Numbered from the stretch's first letter, positions 1 through 10,488 are shown. The stretch: DNA of 64,000 nucleotides from Pseudomonadota bacterium (GCA_030528565.1 JAUMYP010000006.1:1-64000), one strand, 5' to 3'. Numbers and translations: made by a program. Notes: generated by a model from the sequence alone, not told the origin.

Positions 1-331
1 CACCCGCTGCATGGGGATGCACCTTGCAGTGACTGGCATCCATCATCAACCACTCAAAGTCGGGCTGCTCTACGAAGTATTCAAGCAAAGCCTCCCATCT
101 GCCGCTATCGCGCCAGCGACAGAACCGGCGATGAGCATTCTTCCAGTCGCCGTAATCCGGAGGCAGGTCGCGCCAAGGCGCACCGGTCCGAAGAATCCAC
201 AAGACGGCATTGATAAAAAGGCGGTTGTCTTTGACAATGCCGCCCCATTGCCCACGCTGGCCCGGCAAATGCGGCTCCAGCAAGGTCCAGTGGTGCTCTG
301 AAAGGTCGTATCGACGGTAAGAGGATGACAT
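1..331 (-). mobile_element. IS5-family transposase, 5' part (cut by window edge)
   Basis: The minus strand from ATG 329-331 encodes 110 residues beginning MSSSYRRYDLSEHHW, followed by the DUF4096-type N-terminal region of IS5-family (IS427-group-like) transposases: LEPHLPGQRGQWGG, NRLFINAVLWILRTGAPWRDL and the catalytic-region start LMMDASHCKVHPHAAG. The Asp in MMDAS is the expected first residue of the DDE triad. The frame is open to the window edge, so only the first third of the element is visible. In this group the rest is often read by a programmed frameshift. The outer end should lie about 50-80 bp upstream of the ATG. I could not define the terminal repeat, although 374-391 holds a 7-bp inverted repeat (ATCTCGT/ACGAGAT). 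It sits just beyond the sdh terminator. Confidence 0.85.
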
Positions 332-519
332 TGGACATCCCTTTAACCAAGGATGTTGCTGCACTTTAACAGTATCTCGTGACGACGAGATTTATAAACG
401 CCATCACTTCAAGGCTACGCTGCCAATCGCACTAGCCGGCTTTACTGGCATGTATTTCGTACACCAGCCATTCTCATGCTGTACGACATACAGATAAATT
501 TGATTTCGTACCAATAAAA

Positions 520-541
520 AACCCCTTCCGGAGAAGGGGTT
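520..541 (-). terminator. Rho-independent terminator of the sdh operon
   Basis: A perfect 8-bp stem (AACCCCTT/AAGGGGTT, 6-nt loop) lies 5 bp beyond the sdhB stop codon. On the minus strand it is followed by TTTTTATTG. Confidence 0.9.
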
Positions 542-546
542 TGGTT

Positions 547-1329
547 TTACATGGTACGGGCCAGCATCAGTTGCTTGATTTCGCTGATGGCCTTGGCGGG
601 GTTCAATCCCTTCGGGCAGGTGCGGGCGCAGTTCATGATGGTGTGGCAGCGATATAGCTTGAACGGGTCTTCCAGGTCGTCCAGACGGCTACCGGTGTCC
701 TCGTCGCGGCTGTCCACAATCCAGCGGTAGGCTTGCAGCAGGATGGCCGGGCCAAGATAGCGGTCGCCGTTCCACCAGTAGCTCGGGCAGGAGGTGGAGC
801 AGCAGGCGCACAGGATGCATTCGTACAGGCCGTCGAGTTTTTCGCGGTCTTCCGGCGATTGCAGGCGCTCGCGGGTGGGGGCTGCGCTCTGGGTACGCAA
901 CCAGGGGCGAATCGAAGCGTACTGGGCATAGAAATGGGTCAGGTCAGGCACCAGGTCCTTGATGACCGGCATATGCGGCAGCGGGTAAATCGGGATGGTG
1001 CCTGCGGCGCAATCGTCGATGGCCTTGGTGCAGGCCAAGGTATTGGTGCCGTCGATATTCATCGCGCAGGAACCGCAGATACCTTCGCGGCAGGAACGGC
1101 GCAGGGTCAGGGTCGGGTCGATTTCGTTTTTGATTTTCAAAAGCGCATCGAGCACCATCGGCCCGCAGCTGGCCATATCCACTTCATAGGTATCGGTACG
1201 CGGGTTCTGGCCGTCATCGGGGTTCCAGCGGTAAATCTTGAAGGTGCGCACCTTTTTGGCGCCACTGGCAGCCGGGAAGTGTTTGCCCTTCTGGACGACG
1301 GAATTGGCAGGGAGCTTGAATTGAGCCAT
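547..1329 (-). CDS. sdhB: Succinate dehydrogenase iron-sulfur subunit
   Basis: SdhB passes electrons from the flavoprotein SdhA to ubiquinone in the membrane anchor of complex II. The 260-residue product has the usual layout: an N-terminal 2Fe-2S ferredoxin domain ([16 protein letters not shown], with a later TLACT cysteine), then two C-terminal clusters in [12 protein letters not shown] and [17 protein letters not shown]. It is the last gene of sdhCDAB. The 109-bp gap after sdhA is longer than the other junctions in the operon and holds no gene I recognise. Downstream lie a terminator and an IS5-type element rather than sdhE, the assembly factor often found here in relatives. Confidence 0.98.
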   Translation of the reverse strand: MAQFKLPANSVVQKGKHFPAASGAKKVRTFKIYRWNPDDGQNPRTDTYEVDMASCGPMVLDALLKIKNEIDPTLTLRRSCREGICGSCAMNIDGTNTLACTKAIDDCAAGTIPIYPLPHMPVIKDLVPDLTHFYAQYASIRPWLRTQSAAPTRERLQSPEDREKLDGLYECILCACCSTSCPSYWWNGDRYLGPAILLQAYRWIVDSRDEDTGSRLDDLEDPFKLYRCHTIMNCARTCPKGLNPAKAISEIKQLMLARTM

Positions 1330-1438
1330 GGTTGGAAACCTTGTAGGTGAGACGTTGGACGTTCGATGCGGGGCGTGGCGGGCGGTGTAGCTGGCGCGGC
1401 TGCCTCGACATCTCGCGTCTTACCTTGCTGCGCGCGTG

Positions 1439-3226
1439 TCAGTACACGCGCGGCTTGGGGGGAACCACTTCCACGTCGTCGGTCAACGTGTACATATGCA
1501 CCGGGCGGTAGTCGATATGGGTCTTGCCGGCTTCGTCCACCGAGCACACGGTGTGCTTGTGCCAGTTGACATCATCGCGCTCGGGATAGTCCTCGCGGGC
1601 ATGCGCGCCACGCGATTCCTTGCGGTTTTCCGCCGAGGTGATGGTGACCAGCGCCTGCCCCAGGAGGTTCTGCAATTCCAGAGTTTCGATAAGGTCGGAA
1701 TTCCACACCAGCGAACGGTCGGAAACGCCGACATCGGCAAACGACTGGTAGATTTCGTTGACCTTGCGTACGCCTTCAGCCAGCGATTCACCAGTACGGA
1801 ACACCGCAGCATCGGATTGCATGGTGCGCTGCATATTGTTGCGAATCTGCGCAGTCGGCAGGCTGCCCTTGGCATTGCGCAGGCGGTCGAGGTTGGCCAG
1901 TGACTTGTCGCAGGCATCGCTGCTGAGGGTCGGATGCACGGCACCGGCCTTGATGGTTTCGGCGGCGCGATTGGCGACGGCGCGGCCGAATACCACCAGG
2001 TCAAGCAGCGAGTTAGAGCCGAGGCGATTGGCGCCGTGCACCGAAACGCAGGCGGCCTCGCCGATGGCATACAAGCCCGGCACCACGGCATCGGGGTCGC
2101 CATTGCGCAGCTGCACTACTTCGCCGTGATAGTTGGTGGGGATACCGCCCATGTTGTAGTGCACGGTCGGAATCACCGGAATCGGCTGCTTTTCCACATC
2201 CACACCGGCAAAGATGCGCGCCGATTCGGCAATGCCCGGCAGCTTGGCATGGATGTCCTTCGGGTCGAGGTGGGTGAGGTCAAGGAAGATATGGTCCTTG
2301 TGCTCGCCCACGCCGCGGCCTTCGCGGATTTCGATGGTCATCGAACGGCTGACCACGTCGCGGCTGGCCAGGTCCTTGGCGTTCGGCGCATAACGCTCCA
2401 TGAAGCGTTCGCCATTGGCATTGCGCAGGATGCCGCCCTCGCCGCGCACGCCTTCGGTAATCAGGCAGCCCGCGCCATAGATGCCGGTCGGGTGGAACTG
2501 AACGAACTCCATGTCCTGCAGGGCAAGACCGGCGCGCAGCGCCATGCCGCCGCCATCGCCCGTACAGGTATGGGCAGAAGTGGCCGAGAAATAAGCGCGG
2601 CCATAGCCGCCGGTGGCCAGCACCGTACCGTGGGCGCGGAACAGATGCAGCTCGCCGGTAGCCATGTCCAGCGCCAGCACGCCACGGCAGGCGCCCTCGG
2701 CATCCATGATGAGGTCGAGCGCGAAGTATTCGATGAAGAACTCGGCATCATGCGCCAGCGACTGCTGGTACAGGGTATGCAGGATGGCATGGCCGGTACG
2801 GTCGGCAGCGGCGCAGGTGCGCTGGGCGATGCCCTTGCCGTAATGGGTGGTCATGCCGCCGAACGGGCGCTGGTAAATCTTGCCTTCTTCGGTACGCGAG
2901 AACGGCACGCCCTGGTGCTCAAGCTCGATGACCGCCGGGATGGCCTCGCGGCACATGTATTCGATTGCATCCTGGTCGCCCAGCCAGTCCGAACCCTTGA
3001 TGGTGTCGTAGAAGTGGAAACGCCAGTCGTCCTCGCCCATATTGGCAAGCGCGGCGGAAATCCCGCCCTGCGCGGCCACGGTGTGCGAACGGGTCGGGAA
3101 CACCTTGGTGATGCAGGCGGTTTTCAAGCCCTTCTGGGCCAGGCCAAAGGTGGCGCGCAGGCCAGCGCCACCGGCGCCGACCACCACCATGTCGTATTTG
3201 TGTTCGGTAATTTTGTAGGCAGTCAT
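1439..3226 (-). CDS. sdhA: Succinate dehydrogenase flavoprotein subunit
   Basis: SdhA oxidises succinate to fumarate in the TCA cycle and binds FAD covalently. The 595-residue product is full length. It shows the dinucleotide-binding motif [12 protein letters not shown] (residues 14-25), the covalent-FAD histidine in [11 protein letters not shown] (His48), the substrate-site stretch [19 protein letters not shown] and the conserved [18 protein letters not shown]. The C-terminus carries the usual [10 protein letters not shown] region. The start lies 4 bp after the sdhD stop, consistent with one sdhCDAB transcript reading leftward. Confidence 0.98.
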   Translation of the reverse strand: MTAYKITEHKYDMVVVGAGGAGLRATFGLAQKGLKTACITKVFPTRSHTVAAQGGISAALANMGEDDWRFHFYDTIKGSDWLGDQDAIEYMCREAIPAVIELEHQGVPFSRTEEGKIYQRPFGGMTTHYGKGIAQRTCAAADRTGHAILHTLYQQSLAHDAEFFIEYFALDLIMDAEGACRGVLALDMATGELHLFRAHGTVLATGGYGRAYFSATSAHTCTGDGGGMALRAGLALQDMEFVQFHPTGIYGAGCLITEGVRGEGGILRNANGERFMERYAPNAKDLASRDVVSRSMTIEIREGRGVGEHKDHIFLDLTHLDPKDIHAKLPGIAESARIFAGVDVEKQPIPVIPTVHYNMGGIPTNYHGEVVQLRNGDPDAVVPGLYAIGEAACVSVHGANRLGSNSLLDLVVFGRAVANRAAETIKAGAVHPTLSSDACDKSLANLDRLRNAKGSLPTAQIRNNMQRTMQSDAAVFRTGESLAEGVRKVNEIYQSFADVGVSDRSLVWNSDLIETLELQNLLGQALVTITSAENRKESRGAHAREDYPERDDVNWHKHTVCSVDEAGKTHIDYRPVHMYTLTDDVEVVPPKPRVY

Positions 3227-3230
3227 GGGT

Positions 3231-3629
3231 TCAAGCCGTCATTGCGATGCGGGCGATGGCGTAAATGGCGCTCAAAACGCCGACCAGGCTGCCCAGGATG
3301 AGAAGGATGCGCAGCACAAGGTGCATATTGCGGTCATGAACATAGTCTTCGATGACCACTTGCAGGCCGAGCTTGGCATGCCAGAACAGCGCGATGGCAA
3401 ATACCGAGAAGATGATGGCATTCCACGGCTTGGCGATGGTCATGCGCAGCGTGTCGGCATTACTGCCGGCCAGGCAGGCCAGCATGAACACGATATAGGG
3501 CACCAATAGCGCCAGGATGACAGCGGTGACGCGCTGCCACCAGAAATGCCCGGTACCGGATTTGGCCGAGCCCAGCCCCTTGGCCTGATGCAACGGAGAA
3601 CGGAACCTTGGCGCGGTCTTGCCACTCAT
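3231..3629 (-). CDS. sdhD: Succinate dehydrogenase membrane anchor subunit D
   Basis: This is one of the two small membrane anchors that hold SdhAB, heme b and the quinone site. I chose the ATG at 3627-3629 (MSGKTAPRF) because it overlaps the sdhC stop as ATGA. The frame extends 10 codons further upstream, but only into sdhC. The 132-residue protein has three hydrophobic segments and the signature [16 protein letters not shown] near residues 84-99, which supplies the heme and quinone-site residues. Low overall conservation is normal for this subunit; the operon position secures the call. Confidence 0.93.
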   Translation of the reverse strand: MSGKTAPRFRSPLHQAKGLGSAKSGTGHFWWQRVTAVILALLVPYIVFMLACLAGSNADTLRMTIAKPWNAIIFSVFAIALFWHAKLGLQVVIEDYVHDRNMHLVLRILLILGSLVGVLSAIYAIARIAMTA

Positions 3630-4024
3630 GCGGCACCTCCAAACAATGCAAGCGCCCAAATGGCAGCGGTGGTGATAACGGTCAGTGCCTGTACCAGATA
3701 GCCGCTACGGTAAACCTGCGGAATCTTGAAGCCCAGCCCCAGGTCCCAGGCCAGGTGACGGATACCGTTGAACAGGTGATACATCAGTGCCAGCGAAATC
3801 AGGAACAGCACGACTTTGCCGGGGATGGAGCCGGTCACGGCCTGGGCGCATTCGGCATAGCTGCCGCCAAGCGCCAGTGACATCACCCACCAGGAGAAGC
3901 CGAAGGCCGAAACGGCCAAGGCCACACCGGAAGCGCGGTGCATCAGCGACATGAAGGACGTAATCTGGAAGCGATACGTCTGCCCCAGCATGAAGGGCGA
4001 TAAGGGACGTTTGTGATTTGCCAT
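3626..4024 (-). CDS. sdhC: Succinate dehydrogenase cytochrome b556 subunit
   Basis: SdhC is the first gene of the sdh operon and encodes the other heme- and quinone-binding anchor. The 132-residue product begins MANHKRPLSPFML, then has the family motif SFMSLMHRASG (Ser and Arg at the quinone site). A hydrophobic core follows, then HLFNGIRHLAWDLG, whose histidine region is the heme ligand of the family. Three membrane segments are visible. A GGAG sequence lies about 11 bp upstream of the ATG. It is divergent from ygfZ. Confidence 0.95.
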   Translation of the reverse strand: MANHKRPLSPFMLGQTYRFQITSFMSLMHRASGVALAVSAFGFSWWVMSLALGGSYAECAQAVTGSIPGKVVLFLISLALMYHLFNGIRHLAWDLGLGFKIPQVYRSGYLVQALTVITTAAIWALALFGGAA

Positions 4025-4314
4025 GAGGGTGGCAGTCTCCGGGCTGGGCGGCTGGGCCGCGTGGCAGGGCGTGAAAGCCCAGGGTCATGCAGCAGTGCAG
4101 ACCATGGGGTCAGAAGTCGATACAGCGGCCATTTTTTTCCCAATCGCCATAGCGCGTGGGCTCCAAACCCTCCCTGCCGCCGATTTCACGCGGCAGGGCT
4201 CCGGTTTCTTGCTCCACTTGCACGGCCTCTGCGGCCTGCTCGGCTGCAGTATCGGCAAGGTCTTGGCCTATCATCTTCTCTTTCACAATCTTTTCATTTT
4301 ACGGCGATGCAGCA
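4025..4314. promoter_or_regulatory. Divergent sdhC/ygfZ intergenic region
   Basis: This 290-bp gap separates the divergent sdhC and ygfZ starts and must hold both promoters. I see no convincing consensus element. On the minus strand TTGGGA and TATCGA are about 16 bp apart near 4118-4146; on the plus strand an AT-rich tract (4270-4300) precedes ygfZ. No gene or repeat is evident. Confidence 0.35.
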
Positions 4315-5124
4315 ATGACAGACAAGCCGCACCACGTCCCAAAACCGTTTTTTGCCCTGCCGGACTACCGGCTGCTGGCGCTGGAAGGCAGCGATGCCCT
4401 CAAATTTGCCCAGTCGCAATTCATGAACGATGTCAGCACGCTGGCCGACGGGCAATACCAATGGAATGGCTGGCTGAACGCCAAAGGCCGGCTCATCGCC
4501 CTGTTTGCCCTGCTGCGGCGGGACACCGAAACACTCTGGCTGCTGCTGCCTGATGCCGCCCCGGAAATGCTGGCTGCCGAACTGGGTAAATATGTTTTCC
4601 GCAGCAGGGTGAAGCTCACGCCGCGCATGGATTTGCATGTCTCTGGTAAATTCGAGGAAACCGCCAGCGAGTCCATGCAGATAAGCGATAACGGCGTGCT
4701 GCTGCCCTGGCCTGGAGCGCGGCAAATCGCCATCGGTGCACAGGCAAGCCCGCACGATGAAGCTGCGCATATCGCCTGGCGCGCCGCCGACCTTGAGGCC
4801 GGGATTCCCCGCCTGGCGCCAGAACAAGCACCAAAGTGGACGCCGCAACAGCTTTCGCTGCAACGCCTGCGCGCCTACAGCGTGAAAAAAGGCTGCTATC
4901 CGGGGCAGGAAATCGTCGCCCGCACCCACTTCCTCGGGCAGGCCAAACGCGGCCTGGTGCTACTGCGCACCACCACACCTGCGGCAAGCGGCGATACCCT
5001 GATGCAGGCAGAGCGCAGTGTTGGCGAGATAGTCTCCACTGCGGGCACGCTGGCGCTGGCGGTCTTGCCCGATGATGCACAAGCCCTCACCCTGAACGGC
5101 CAAGCCGTAGAGTTGTTGTCATGA
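4315..5124 (+). CDS. ygfZ: Folate-binding protein YgfZ (iron-sulfur cluster repair/assembly)
   Basis: YgfZ is a tetrahydrofolate-dependent paralogue of the glycine-cleavage T-protein that helps maintain certain Fe-S enzymes. The 269-residue product carries the diagnostic motif KGCYPGQEIVARTHFLGQ with the essential cysteine, plus the N-terminal LEGSDALKFAQSQFMNDV. I used the ATG at 4315 (MTDKPHH) because homology begins there; the frame runs 53 codons further upstream without family character. The gene overlaps yggS by 4 bp (ATGA). Its position next to sdh suits a factor serving Fe-S proteins. Confidence 0.93.
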   Translation: MTDKPHHVPKPFFALPDYRLLALEGSDALKFAQSQFMNDVSTLADGQYQWNGWLNAKGRLIALFALLRRDTETLWLLLPDAAPEMLAAELGKYVFRSRVKLTPRMDLHVSGKFEETASESMQISDNGVLLPWPGARQIAIGAQASPHDEAAHIAWRAADLEAGIPRLAPEQAPKWTPQQLSLQRLRAYSVKKGCYPGQEIVARTHFLGQAKRGLVLLRTTTPAASGDTLMQAERSVGEIVSTAGTLALAVLPDDAQALTLNGQAVELLS

Positions 5125-5855
5125 CCGCACTGAATCTGGACACCCTGCGCCACAACATCGCCGCCGTGCGCGCCCGTATCGAGGCCGCCTGCGCAGCCTG
5201 TGGCCGCAATGCCGATGAAATCCGCCTGTTGCCGGTCAGCAAGACCCATCCGCCAGAAGTGCTGCGGCTGGCACACCAGGCCGGCATCGGCGAATTTGGC
5301 GAAAACAAGGTGCAGGAAGCCCGGCAAAAGGCCGAAGCACTGGCCGGGCTGCCGCTGCGCTGGTCGGTCATTGGCCATCTGCAAAGCAACAAGGCCAAAT
5401 ACGTCGCCCGTTTTGCGCATGAATTTCAGGCACTGGACTCCATCGAGCTTGCCAAGGCGCTGGACAGGCGCCTGCAAATCGAAGGCCGGGCACTGGATGT
5501 ATTCATACAGGTCAACACCTCCAACGAGCCACAGAAATTCGGCATTGCCCCCGAGGCGGCACGCGATTTTCTGCGGCAAATGTCGGCGTTCTCCAGCCTG
5601 CGCGTCAAGGGCTTGATGACGCTTGCCATTTTTGATGCCGATGAAGCCCGGGTACGCCAATGCTTCATCCGCCTGCGCCAGCTGCGCGATGCACTGCGCC
5701 AGGAACTGCCCACTGGCATCAGCCTGGATGAACTTTCCATGGGCATGTCCGGCGACTTCCCCATCGCCATTGAAGAAGGCGCTACCGTGGTGCGCGTGGG
5801 CCAGGCCATCTTCGGCACCCGCCCCACTCCCGACAGCCATTACTGGCCGGGCTGA
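5121..5855 (+). CDS. yggS: YggS/PLPBP family pyridoxal-phosphate homeostasis protein
   Basis: This is a single-domain PLP-binding TIM-barrel protein of the alanine-racemase fold. It buffers free PLP and affects amino-acid pools, and no catalysis is established for the family. The PLP lysine lies in LLPVSKTHP (about residue 41), followed by GEFGENKVQEA, WSVIGHLQSNKAKY and VFIQVNTSNEPQKFG. At 244 residues it is normal length, ending in the phosphate-binding region MGMSGDFPIAIEEGAT. It is translationally coupled to ygfZ by an ATGA overlap. Confidence 0.95.
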   Translation: MTALNLDTLRHNIAAVRARIEAACAACGRNADEIRLLPVSKTHPPEVLRLAHQAGIGEFGENKVQEARQKAEALAGLPLRWSVIGHLQSNKAKYVARFAHEFQALDSIELAKALDRRLQIEGRALDVFIQVNTSNEPQKFGIAPEAARDFLRQMSAFSSLRVKGLMTLAIFDADEARVRQCFIRLRQLRDALRQELPTGISLDELSMGMSGDFPIAIEEGATVVRVGQAIFGTRPTPDSHYWPG

Positions 5856-5886
5856 AATCAGGCCAATATCGGCGATAATGCCCGCC

Positions 5887-6672
5887 ATGACTGTCACCAT
5901 CAAAACCCCCGAAGAAATCGAGAAGATGCGCGAAGCGGGCCGTTTGGCCGCGGAAGTGCTGGACCTGATGAGCGAATACGTCCGCCCCGGCATCAGCACC
6001 GAGGAGCTGGACCGCATCGCCCACGAACATATCGTCAAGGTGCAAAAAACCATTCCGGCCAATGTCGGTTATCGCGGTTTTCCCAAAACCCTGTGCACCT
6101 CGGTCAATAACGTCATTTGCCACGGCATTCCCAGCGAATCAAAAGTGCTGAAAGACGGCGATATCGTCAATATTGATGTCACCGTCATCAAGGACGGCTG
6201 GCATGGCGATACCAGCCGCATGTATTACGCCGGTACGCCCTCGGTGATGGCCAAGCGCCTGGTGGACACCACTTATGAAGCGATGTGGCGTGGCATCCGC
6301 ACGGTGCGCCCCGGCGCCACCCTGGGCGATATTGGCGAGGCCATCCAGAAGTTTGTGGAAGCGCAGCGGTTTTCGGTGGTGCGCGAATACTGCGGCCACG
6401 GCATTGGCCGGGTGTATCACGAAGACCCGCATGTGCTGCACTATGGCCGCGCCGGTGACGGCCTGGTGCTGAAGCCGGGCATGACCTTCACTATCGAACC
6501 AATGGTCAACGAGGGCAGCCGCCATAGCCGCCTGCTGCCCGATGGCTGGACGGTGGTCACCAAGGACCGCAAGCTCTCGGCGCAGTGGGAGCACATGATT
6601 GCCGTGACCGAAGACGGCTTTGACGTGCTCACCCTTTCGGCTGGCTCGCCGCCGCCACCCGCCGTGGCGTGA
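5887..6672 (+). CDS. map: Methionine aminopeptidase type I
   Basis: Map removes the initiator methionine from nascent proteins. Metal-ligand motifs are complete: the two aspartates in NIDVTVIKDGWHGDTSRMYY, the histidine in CGHGIGRVYHEDPHV, and the glutamates in FTIEPMVNEG and SAQWEHMIAVTEDG. I chose ATG 5887 (MTVTIKTPEEIEKM), giving 261 residues, close to E. coli Map. ATG 5878 is an in-frame alternative. No good Shine-Dalgarno is present, and GATAAT lies 7 bp upstream of the chosen ATG (see findings). The stop overlaps the GTG start of glnD. Confidence 0.95.
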   Translation: MTVTIKTPEEIEKMREAGRLAAEVLDLMSEYVRPGISTEELDRIAHEHIVKVQKTIPANVGYRGFPKTLCTSVNNVICHGIPSESKVLKDGDIVNIDVTVIKDGWHGDTSRMYYAGTPSVMAKRLVDTTYEAMWRGIRTVRPGATLGDIGEAIQKFVEAQRFSVVREYCGHGIGRVYHEDPHVLHYGRAGDGLVLKPGMTFTIEPMVNEGSRHSRLLPDGWTVVTKDRKLSAQWEHMIAVTEDGFDVLTLSAGSPPPPAVA

Positions 6673-9263
6673 GCAAACCGGCTGGCAATCCTTGGGCGCA
6701 ATCCGCCCGTACCCGGCTGGCTGCGCTGGATACCGGGCTTGCCCGTCGCTTTGATGCGGGCGAGCCTGCACATGTCCTGACCCGCGCCCGCGCCGCTGGC
6801 GTGGAGGCGCTGATTCTTGAAGCCTGGCAAAAGCTGATGCCAGGGGATGCCGGACTGGCGCTGCTGGCGGTGGGCGGCTTTGGCCGTGGCAGCCTGTACC
6901 CGCATTCGGATGTGGACTTGCTGATTCTGCACGATGCGCCCTTGCAGACAGCAACCATCGAGGCCATTGCCCGTTTCATCACCCTGCTCTGGGATGCACA
7001 TATCGAAGTCTCGCATGCCGTGCGCAGCCTGCCCGGATGTGTCGAGGCCGCCCGCGACATCAGCATCCATACCGCGCTGATGGATGCCAGGAGGCTGGCT
7101 GGCGCCGAGGACGCCGCCCGGCAGCTGGCAGCAGCCATCGCCCCGGCGCATCTCTGGCCGGCTGCGGAATATTTCCATGCCAAGCGCGAGGAGCTGCGCC
7201 AGCGCCATGCGCGCTTTGGCGATACCGCCGACAATCTCGAGCCCAATATCAAGGAAGGCCCCGGCGGCCTGCGCGATTTGCAGACCCTGCGCTGGATGTC
7301 CGCCCGGGTGCATGGCGTGGGCCATCTGGCGCAACTTGAGGCGATGAACCTGATTGGCGCGGACGAGCGCCAGACCCTGCTGCGCGCCGCCAGCCAATTG
7401 CAGCGGCTGCGCTGGGGGCTGCACCTGGTGGCCGGCAAACGCGAGGAGAGGCTGCGCTTTGACTATCAGCGCCAGCTCGCCGCCCGGCTTGCCGGGCAAG
7501 AATCCGCCGATAACGCCGCTGTCGAGCAGATGATGCAGGGCTTTTACCGTAGCGCCGCGCTGGTATTGCGCATCAGCGAACGACTGTTGCAGCGGCTGGA
7601 AGAACATCTTGAAGGCGCCTGCCAGCCCAAAACGCTTGATGAAAATTTCGAACTGCGCGGGCGCTGGCTCGCGGCGCGCAAGGCCGGGTGGCCGCATCAT
7701 GATGCCGCGCAGATTTTCGCCCTGTTCCAGAGCTGGGCAGGCTTGCCGGAAGATACCGGCCTGCACTCGGAAACCGCACGCGCCCTGGCAGAAAACCTGA
7801 AACTGATTCCTGCCTACGATGCAGCAAGCCCGGCGCTGCGCGCGCAATTCATGCAGCTGCTGCCGCAGAGCGCGGCCATCACCACGCTCAAGCGCATGTC
7901 CAAACTGGGCGTGCTGGCGCGCTGGATTCCGGCCTTTGCGCAAGTCACCGGGCGGATGCAGTTCGACCTGTTCCATGTCTATACCGTGGACCAGCACACG
8001 CTGGCGCTGCTGGGCAATTTCGCGCTATTCCGGCGCGGCGCCGACCGGCAGCGATTTTCGCTGGCGCATGAAATCTGGCCGCTGCTGGAAAAGCCGGAGC
8101 TGCTGCTTTTGGCCGGACTTTTTCATGACATCGGCAAAGGCCGCGGCGGCGACCATTCCGAGCTTGGCGCGCAGGATGCCCGTGCCTTCGGGCAGGCCAT
8201 GGAGCTTGCCGAGCATGACACCGAGCTGGTCGCCTGGCTGGTGGAAAAGCATCTGCTGATGTCGGTCACGGCGCAAAAACAGGATATTTCCGACCCCGAG
8301 GTGGTCCAGCGTTTCGCCACTGTCGTGGCCCGCCGCGAGCGCCTGGACATGCTGTATCTGCTCACCTGCGCCGATATCGCCGCGACTTCGCCCAAGCTAT
8401 GGAACAGCTGGAAAGACCGGCTGCTGGCCGACCTGTATCTGGCCACCCGCAGGGCACTGCAACGCGGGTTGGAAAACCCGTTGAACATCAGCGAGCACCG
8501 CAACCAGACCCATATCGCGGCACAAGACTGCCTGCAACGCACCCACCAGCTCAGCGCCGAGGAAGCGCACAGCTGGCTGGCGGCGCTGCCGGAAGAAACT
8601 TTCCTGCGCGGCCAGCCCGAGCAAATCGCCTGGCAGGCCGGAGTGCTGGCCGCTGCGCCGGAAGCGCCGCTGCATGTGGCCGCGCGCCCCCTGGCCGATG
8701 ATGACAGCGGCGCACTGGAAGTATTCGTGCACTCACCCGACCGTGACGGGCTGTTTGCCGCGATTGCCGCCACGCTCGACCGCGCCGGACTTGCCATCCA
8801 GCAGGCACGGCTTCTGAACGCGGCCAGTGGCGAAGTATTCGACACCCTGCAAGGGCTGCCGATTGACCCGCGCCACAAGGTCAGCGCCGCCGAGGTGGAA
8901 AAGCGGCTGCTGGAAGTGCTGACCAAGCCCGAACTTTCCGCCGTACGCGCCCCACGCCGCAGCCAGCCGCGGCATCTGCGCCATTTCCGCATCCCGGTGC
9001 AAATCGGCTTCGCCCCTGCCGCAGCCGGACAACGCAGCCAGTTGAGCCTGGTCTGCACCGACCGCCCCGGCCTGCTTGCGGACATCACCCAGGTGTTCCG
9101 GGCACAGGGCCTGCGGGTTCATGATGCCCGCATCGCCACCTTTGGCGAACGCGCCGAAGACATTTTCCAGCTCACCGATGCCGGCAATGCGCCACTGGAT
9201 GAAACCGCGCAAACCCGGCTTGCCGAAGCCCTCACACACATCCTCCAAGGAGATTTCCGATGA
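6669..9263 (+). CDS. glnD: Bifunctional uridylyltransferase/uridylyl-removing enzyme (PII)
   Basis: GlnD senses glutamine and adds or removes UMP on PII proteins, thereby tuning nitrogen assimilation. The 864-residue product shows the nucleotidyltransferase motif [19 protein letters not shown] (Asp81 and Asp83), the conserved [14 protein letters not shown], the HD hydrolase motif [17 protein letters not shown] near residue 485, and two C-terminal ACT domains beginning at [13 protein letters not shown] and [15 protein letters not shown]. The start is GTG, overlapping the map stop as GTGA; the end overlaps dapD as ATGA. Confidence 0.97.
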   Translation: MSKPAGNPWAQSARTRLAALDTGLARRFDAGEPAHVLTRARAAGVEALILEAWQKLMPGDAGLALLAVGGFGRGSLYPHSDVDLLILHDAPLQTATIEAIARFITLLWDAHIEVSHAVRSLPGCVEAARDISIHTALMDARRLAGAEDAARQLAAAIAPAHLWPAAEYFHAKREELRQRHARFGDTADNLEPNIKEGPGGLRDLQTLRWMSARVHGVGHLAQLEAMNLIGADERQTLLRAASQLQRLRWGLHLVAGKREERLRFDYQRQLAARLAGQESADNAAVEQMMQGFYRSAALVLRISERLLQRLEEHLEGACQPKTLDENFELRGRWLAARKAGWPHHDAAQIFALFQSWAGLPEDTGLHSETARALAENLKLIPAYDAASPALRAQFMQLLPQSAAITTLKRMSKLGVLARWIPAFAQVTGRMQFDLFHVYTVDQHTLALLGNFALFRRGADRQRFSLAHEIWPLLEKPELLLLAGLFHDIGKGRGGDHSELGAQDARAFGQAMELAEHDTELVAWLVEKHLLMSVTAQKQDISDPEVVQRFATVVARRERLDMLYLLTCADIAATSPKLWNSWKDRLLADLYLATRRALQRGLENPLNISEHRNQTHIAAQDCLQRTHQLSAEEAHSWLAALPEETFLRGQPEQIAWQAGVLAAAPEAPLHVAARPLADDDSGALEVFVHSPDRDGLFAAIAATLDRAGLAIQQARLLNAASGEVFDTLQGLPIDPRHKVSAAEVEKRLLEVLTKPELSAVRAPRRSQPRHLRHFRIPVQIGFAPAAAGQRSQLSLVCTDRPGLLADITQVFRAQGLRVHDARIATFGERAEDIFQLTDAGNAPLDETAQTRLAEALTHILQGDFR

Positions 9264-10096
9264 CCGCATACGACCCGGCACTGCGCCAGCGTATTGAAAC
9301 TGCTTTTGAACAGCGCGCCAGCCTCGACAGCGCCGCCCTGGCTGCCCTGCAACCGGATATCGAGGCCTGCATGGCCGGACTTGAAAGCGGCGCATTGCGC
9401 GTGGCCGAGCCCACCGCAGATGGCTGGCAGGTCAATGAATGGCTGAAAAAAGCGGTACTGCTGTATTTCCGCACCCATGACATGCAGGTGATGGCTGGCA
9501 GCCCGGCGCCGTTCTGGGACAAGGTGCCGCTGCGCTTTGCCGACTTTGATGCCGAGGCATTCCGCCGCGAGGGCGTACGCGTGGTGCCGGGCACGGTGGC
9601 ACGGCGCGGCTGCCATATCGGCCGCGATGTGGTGCTGATGCCGAGCTTTGTCAATATCGGCGCCCATGTAGGCGAAGGCACCATGGTCGATACCTGGGCG
9701 ACGGTCGGCTCCTGCGCCCAGGTCGGCAAGCATTGCCATATCTCCGGCGGCGCCGGCATCGGCGGCGTGCTGGAGCCGTTGCAGGCCACCCCTACCATCA
9801 TCGAAGACCATTGTTTCATCGGCGCGCGCTCGGAAGTGGTGGAAGGCGTCATCGTCGGCCATCACAGCGTGATTGGCATGGGCGTGTTTCTCGGCCAGTC
9901 CACCCGCATCTACCACCGCGAAAGCGGCGAAATCAGCTATGGCTATATCCCGCCGGGCAGCGTGGTGGTGTCCGGGCAACTGCCTGCCGCCGATGGCTCG
10001 CATTCGCTGTACTGCGCGGTCATCGTCAAGCAGGTGGACGAAAAAACCCGCGCCAAGACTTCTGTCAACGAGCTGCTGCGCGGTTTGGCGGGCTGA
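9260..10096 (+). CDS. dapD: 2,3,4,5-tetrahydropyridine-2,6-dicarboxylate N-succinyltransferase
   Basis: DapD succinylates tetrahydrodipicolinate in the lysine and meso-diaminopimelate pathway. The 278-residue product has an N-terminal helical domain followed by a left-handed beta-helix of hexapeptide repeats (for example [20 protein letters not shown] and the Gly-rich [15 protein letters not shown]). It ends in the usual [11 protein letters not shown] region. A strong AAGGAG lies 7 bp before the ATG, inside the end of glnD. dapE, which acts two steps later, is two genes downstream, so the cluster combines nitrogen sensing and DAP synthesis. Confidence 0.97.
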   Translation: MTAYDPALRQRIETAFEQRASLDSAALAALQPDIEACMAGLESGALRVAEPTADGWQVNEWLKKAVLLYFRTHDMQVMAGSPAPFWDKVPLRFADFDAEAFRREGVRVVPGTVARRGCHIGRDVVLMPSFVNIGAHVGEGTMVDTWATVGSCAQVGKHCHISGGAGIGGVLEPLQATPTIIEDHCFIGARSEVVEGVIVGHHSVIGMGVFLGQSTRIYHRESGEISYGYIPPGSVVVSGQLPAADGSHSLYCAVIVKQVDEKTRAKTSVNELLRGLAG

Positions 10097-10131
10097 GCCG
10101 GACAGACCAAAATCACTTTACGGACTTCATC

Positions 10132-10488
10132 ATGACCACACTTTACGGACTGAAAAACTGCGATACCTGCAAGAAAGCGCGCAAATGGCTGGAACGCTTC
10201 GGCATTGCGCATCAATTTGTCGATGTGCGCGAAGCCCTGCCTTCCCCGGAAATGCTGCTGGACTGGCAGGCGCATGTTGGCGGCTTTGAGAAACTCATCA
10301 ACAAGTCCTCCACCACCTGGCGGCAGCTGCCGGAAAACCGCAAATCGCCCGGCTCCGAGGCCGAATGGAAACTGCTGTTACGCGAGCATCCGGCGCTCAT
10401 CAAACGTCCGCTGCTGCAACTGGCCGATGGTAGCGTGACGCAGGGCTTTTCCGACAATAGCTACAAGAAGCTGTTTGCACTGGCATGA
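10132..10488 (+). CDS. yffB: ArsC/Spx-family reductase YffB
   Basis: This 118-residue thioredoxin-fold protein of the arsenate-reductase/Spx superfamily begins [20 protein letters not shown], with the single active-site region CDTC at residues 10-13. The C-terminal [10 protein letters not shown] provides the conserved Arg-Pro. The frame extends far upstream, but family homology begins at ATG 10132. It overlaps dapE as ATGA, and yffB-dapE adjacency is also known from E. coli. The physiological substrate is unclear; the family is thought to be glutathione-dependent rather than a true arsenate reductase. Confidence 0.88.
   Translation: MTTLYGLKNCDTCKKARKWLERFGIAHQFVDVREALPSPEMLLDWQAHVGGFEKLINKSSTTWRQLPENRKSPGSEAEWKLLLREHPALIKRPLLQLADGSVTQGFSDNSYKKLFALA

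Noticed and set aside
11..301. Plus-strand frame of 96 codons at the window start
   Set aside because: It is antisense to the clear IS5-family transposase N-terminus.
374..391. ATCTCGT-GACG-ACGAGAT hairpin as a terminator or IS end
   Set aside because: Short 7-bp stem without a T-tract; it may be inside or beside the IS5 element, but the other end is not visible, so it cannot be assigned.
1934..3301. Open frame of about 455 codons antisense to sdhA
   Set aside because: Shadow of sdhA with no recognisable domain or ribosome-binding site.
10132..10488. Arsenate resistance gene (arsC)
   Set aside because: The sequence and the link to dapE match YffB-type ArsC-fold proteins; no ars operon genes are nearby.
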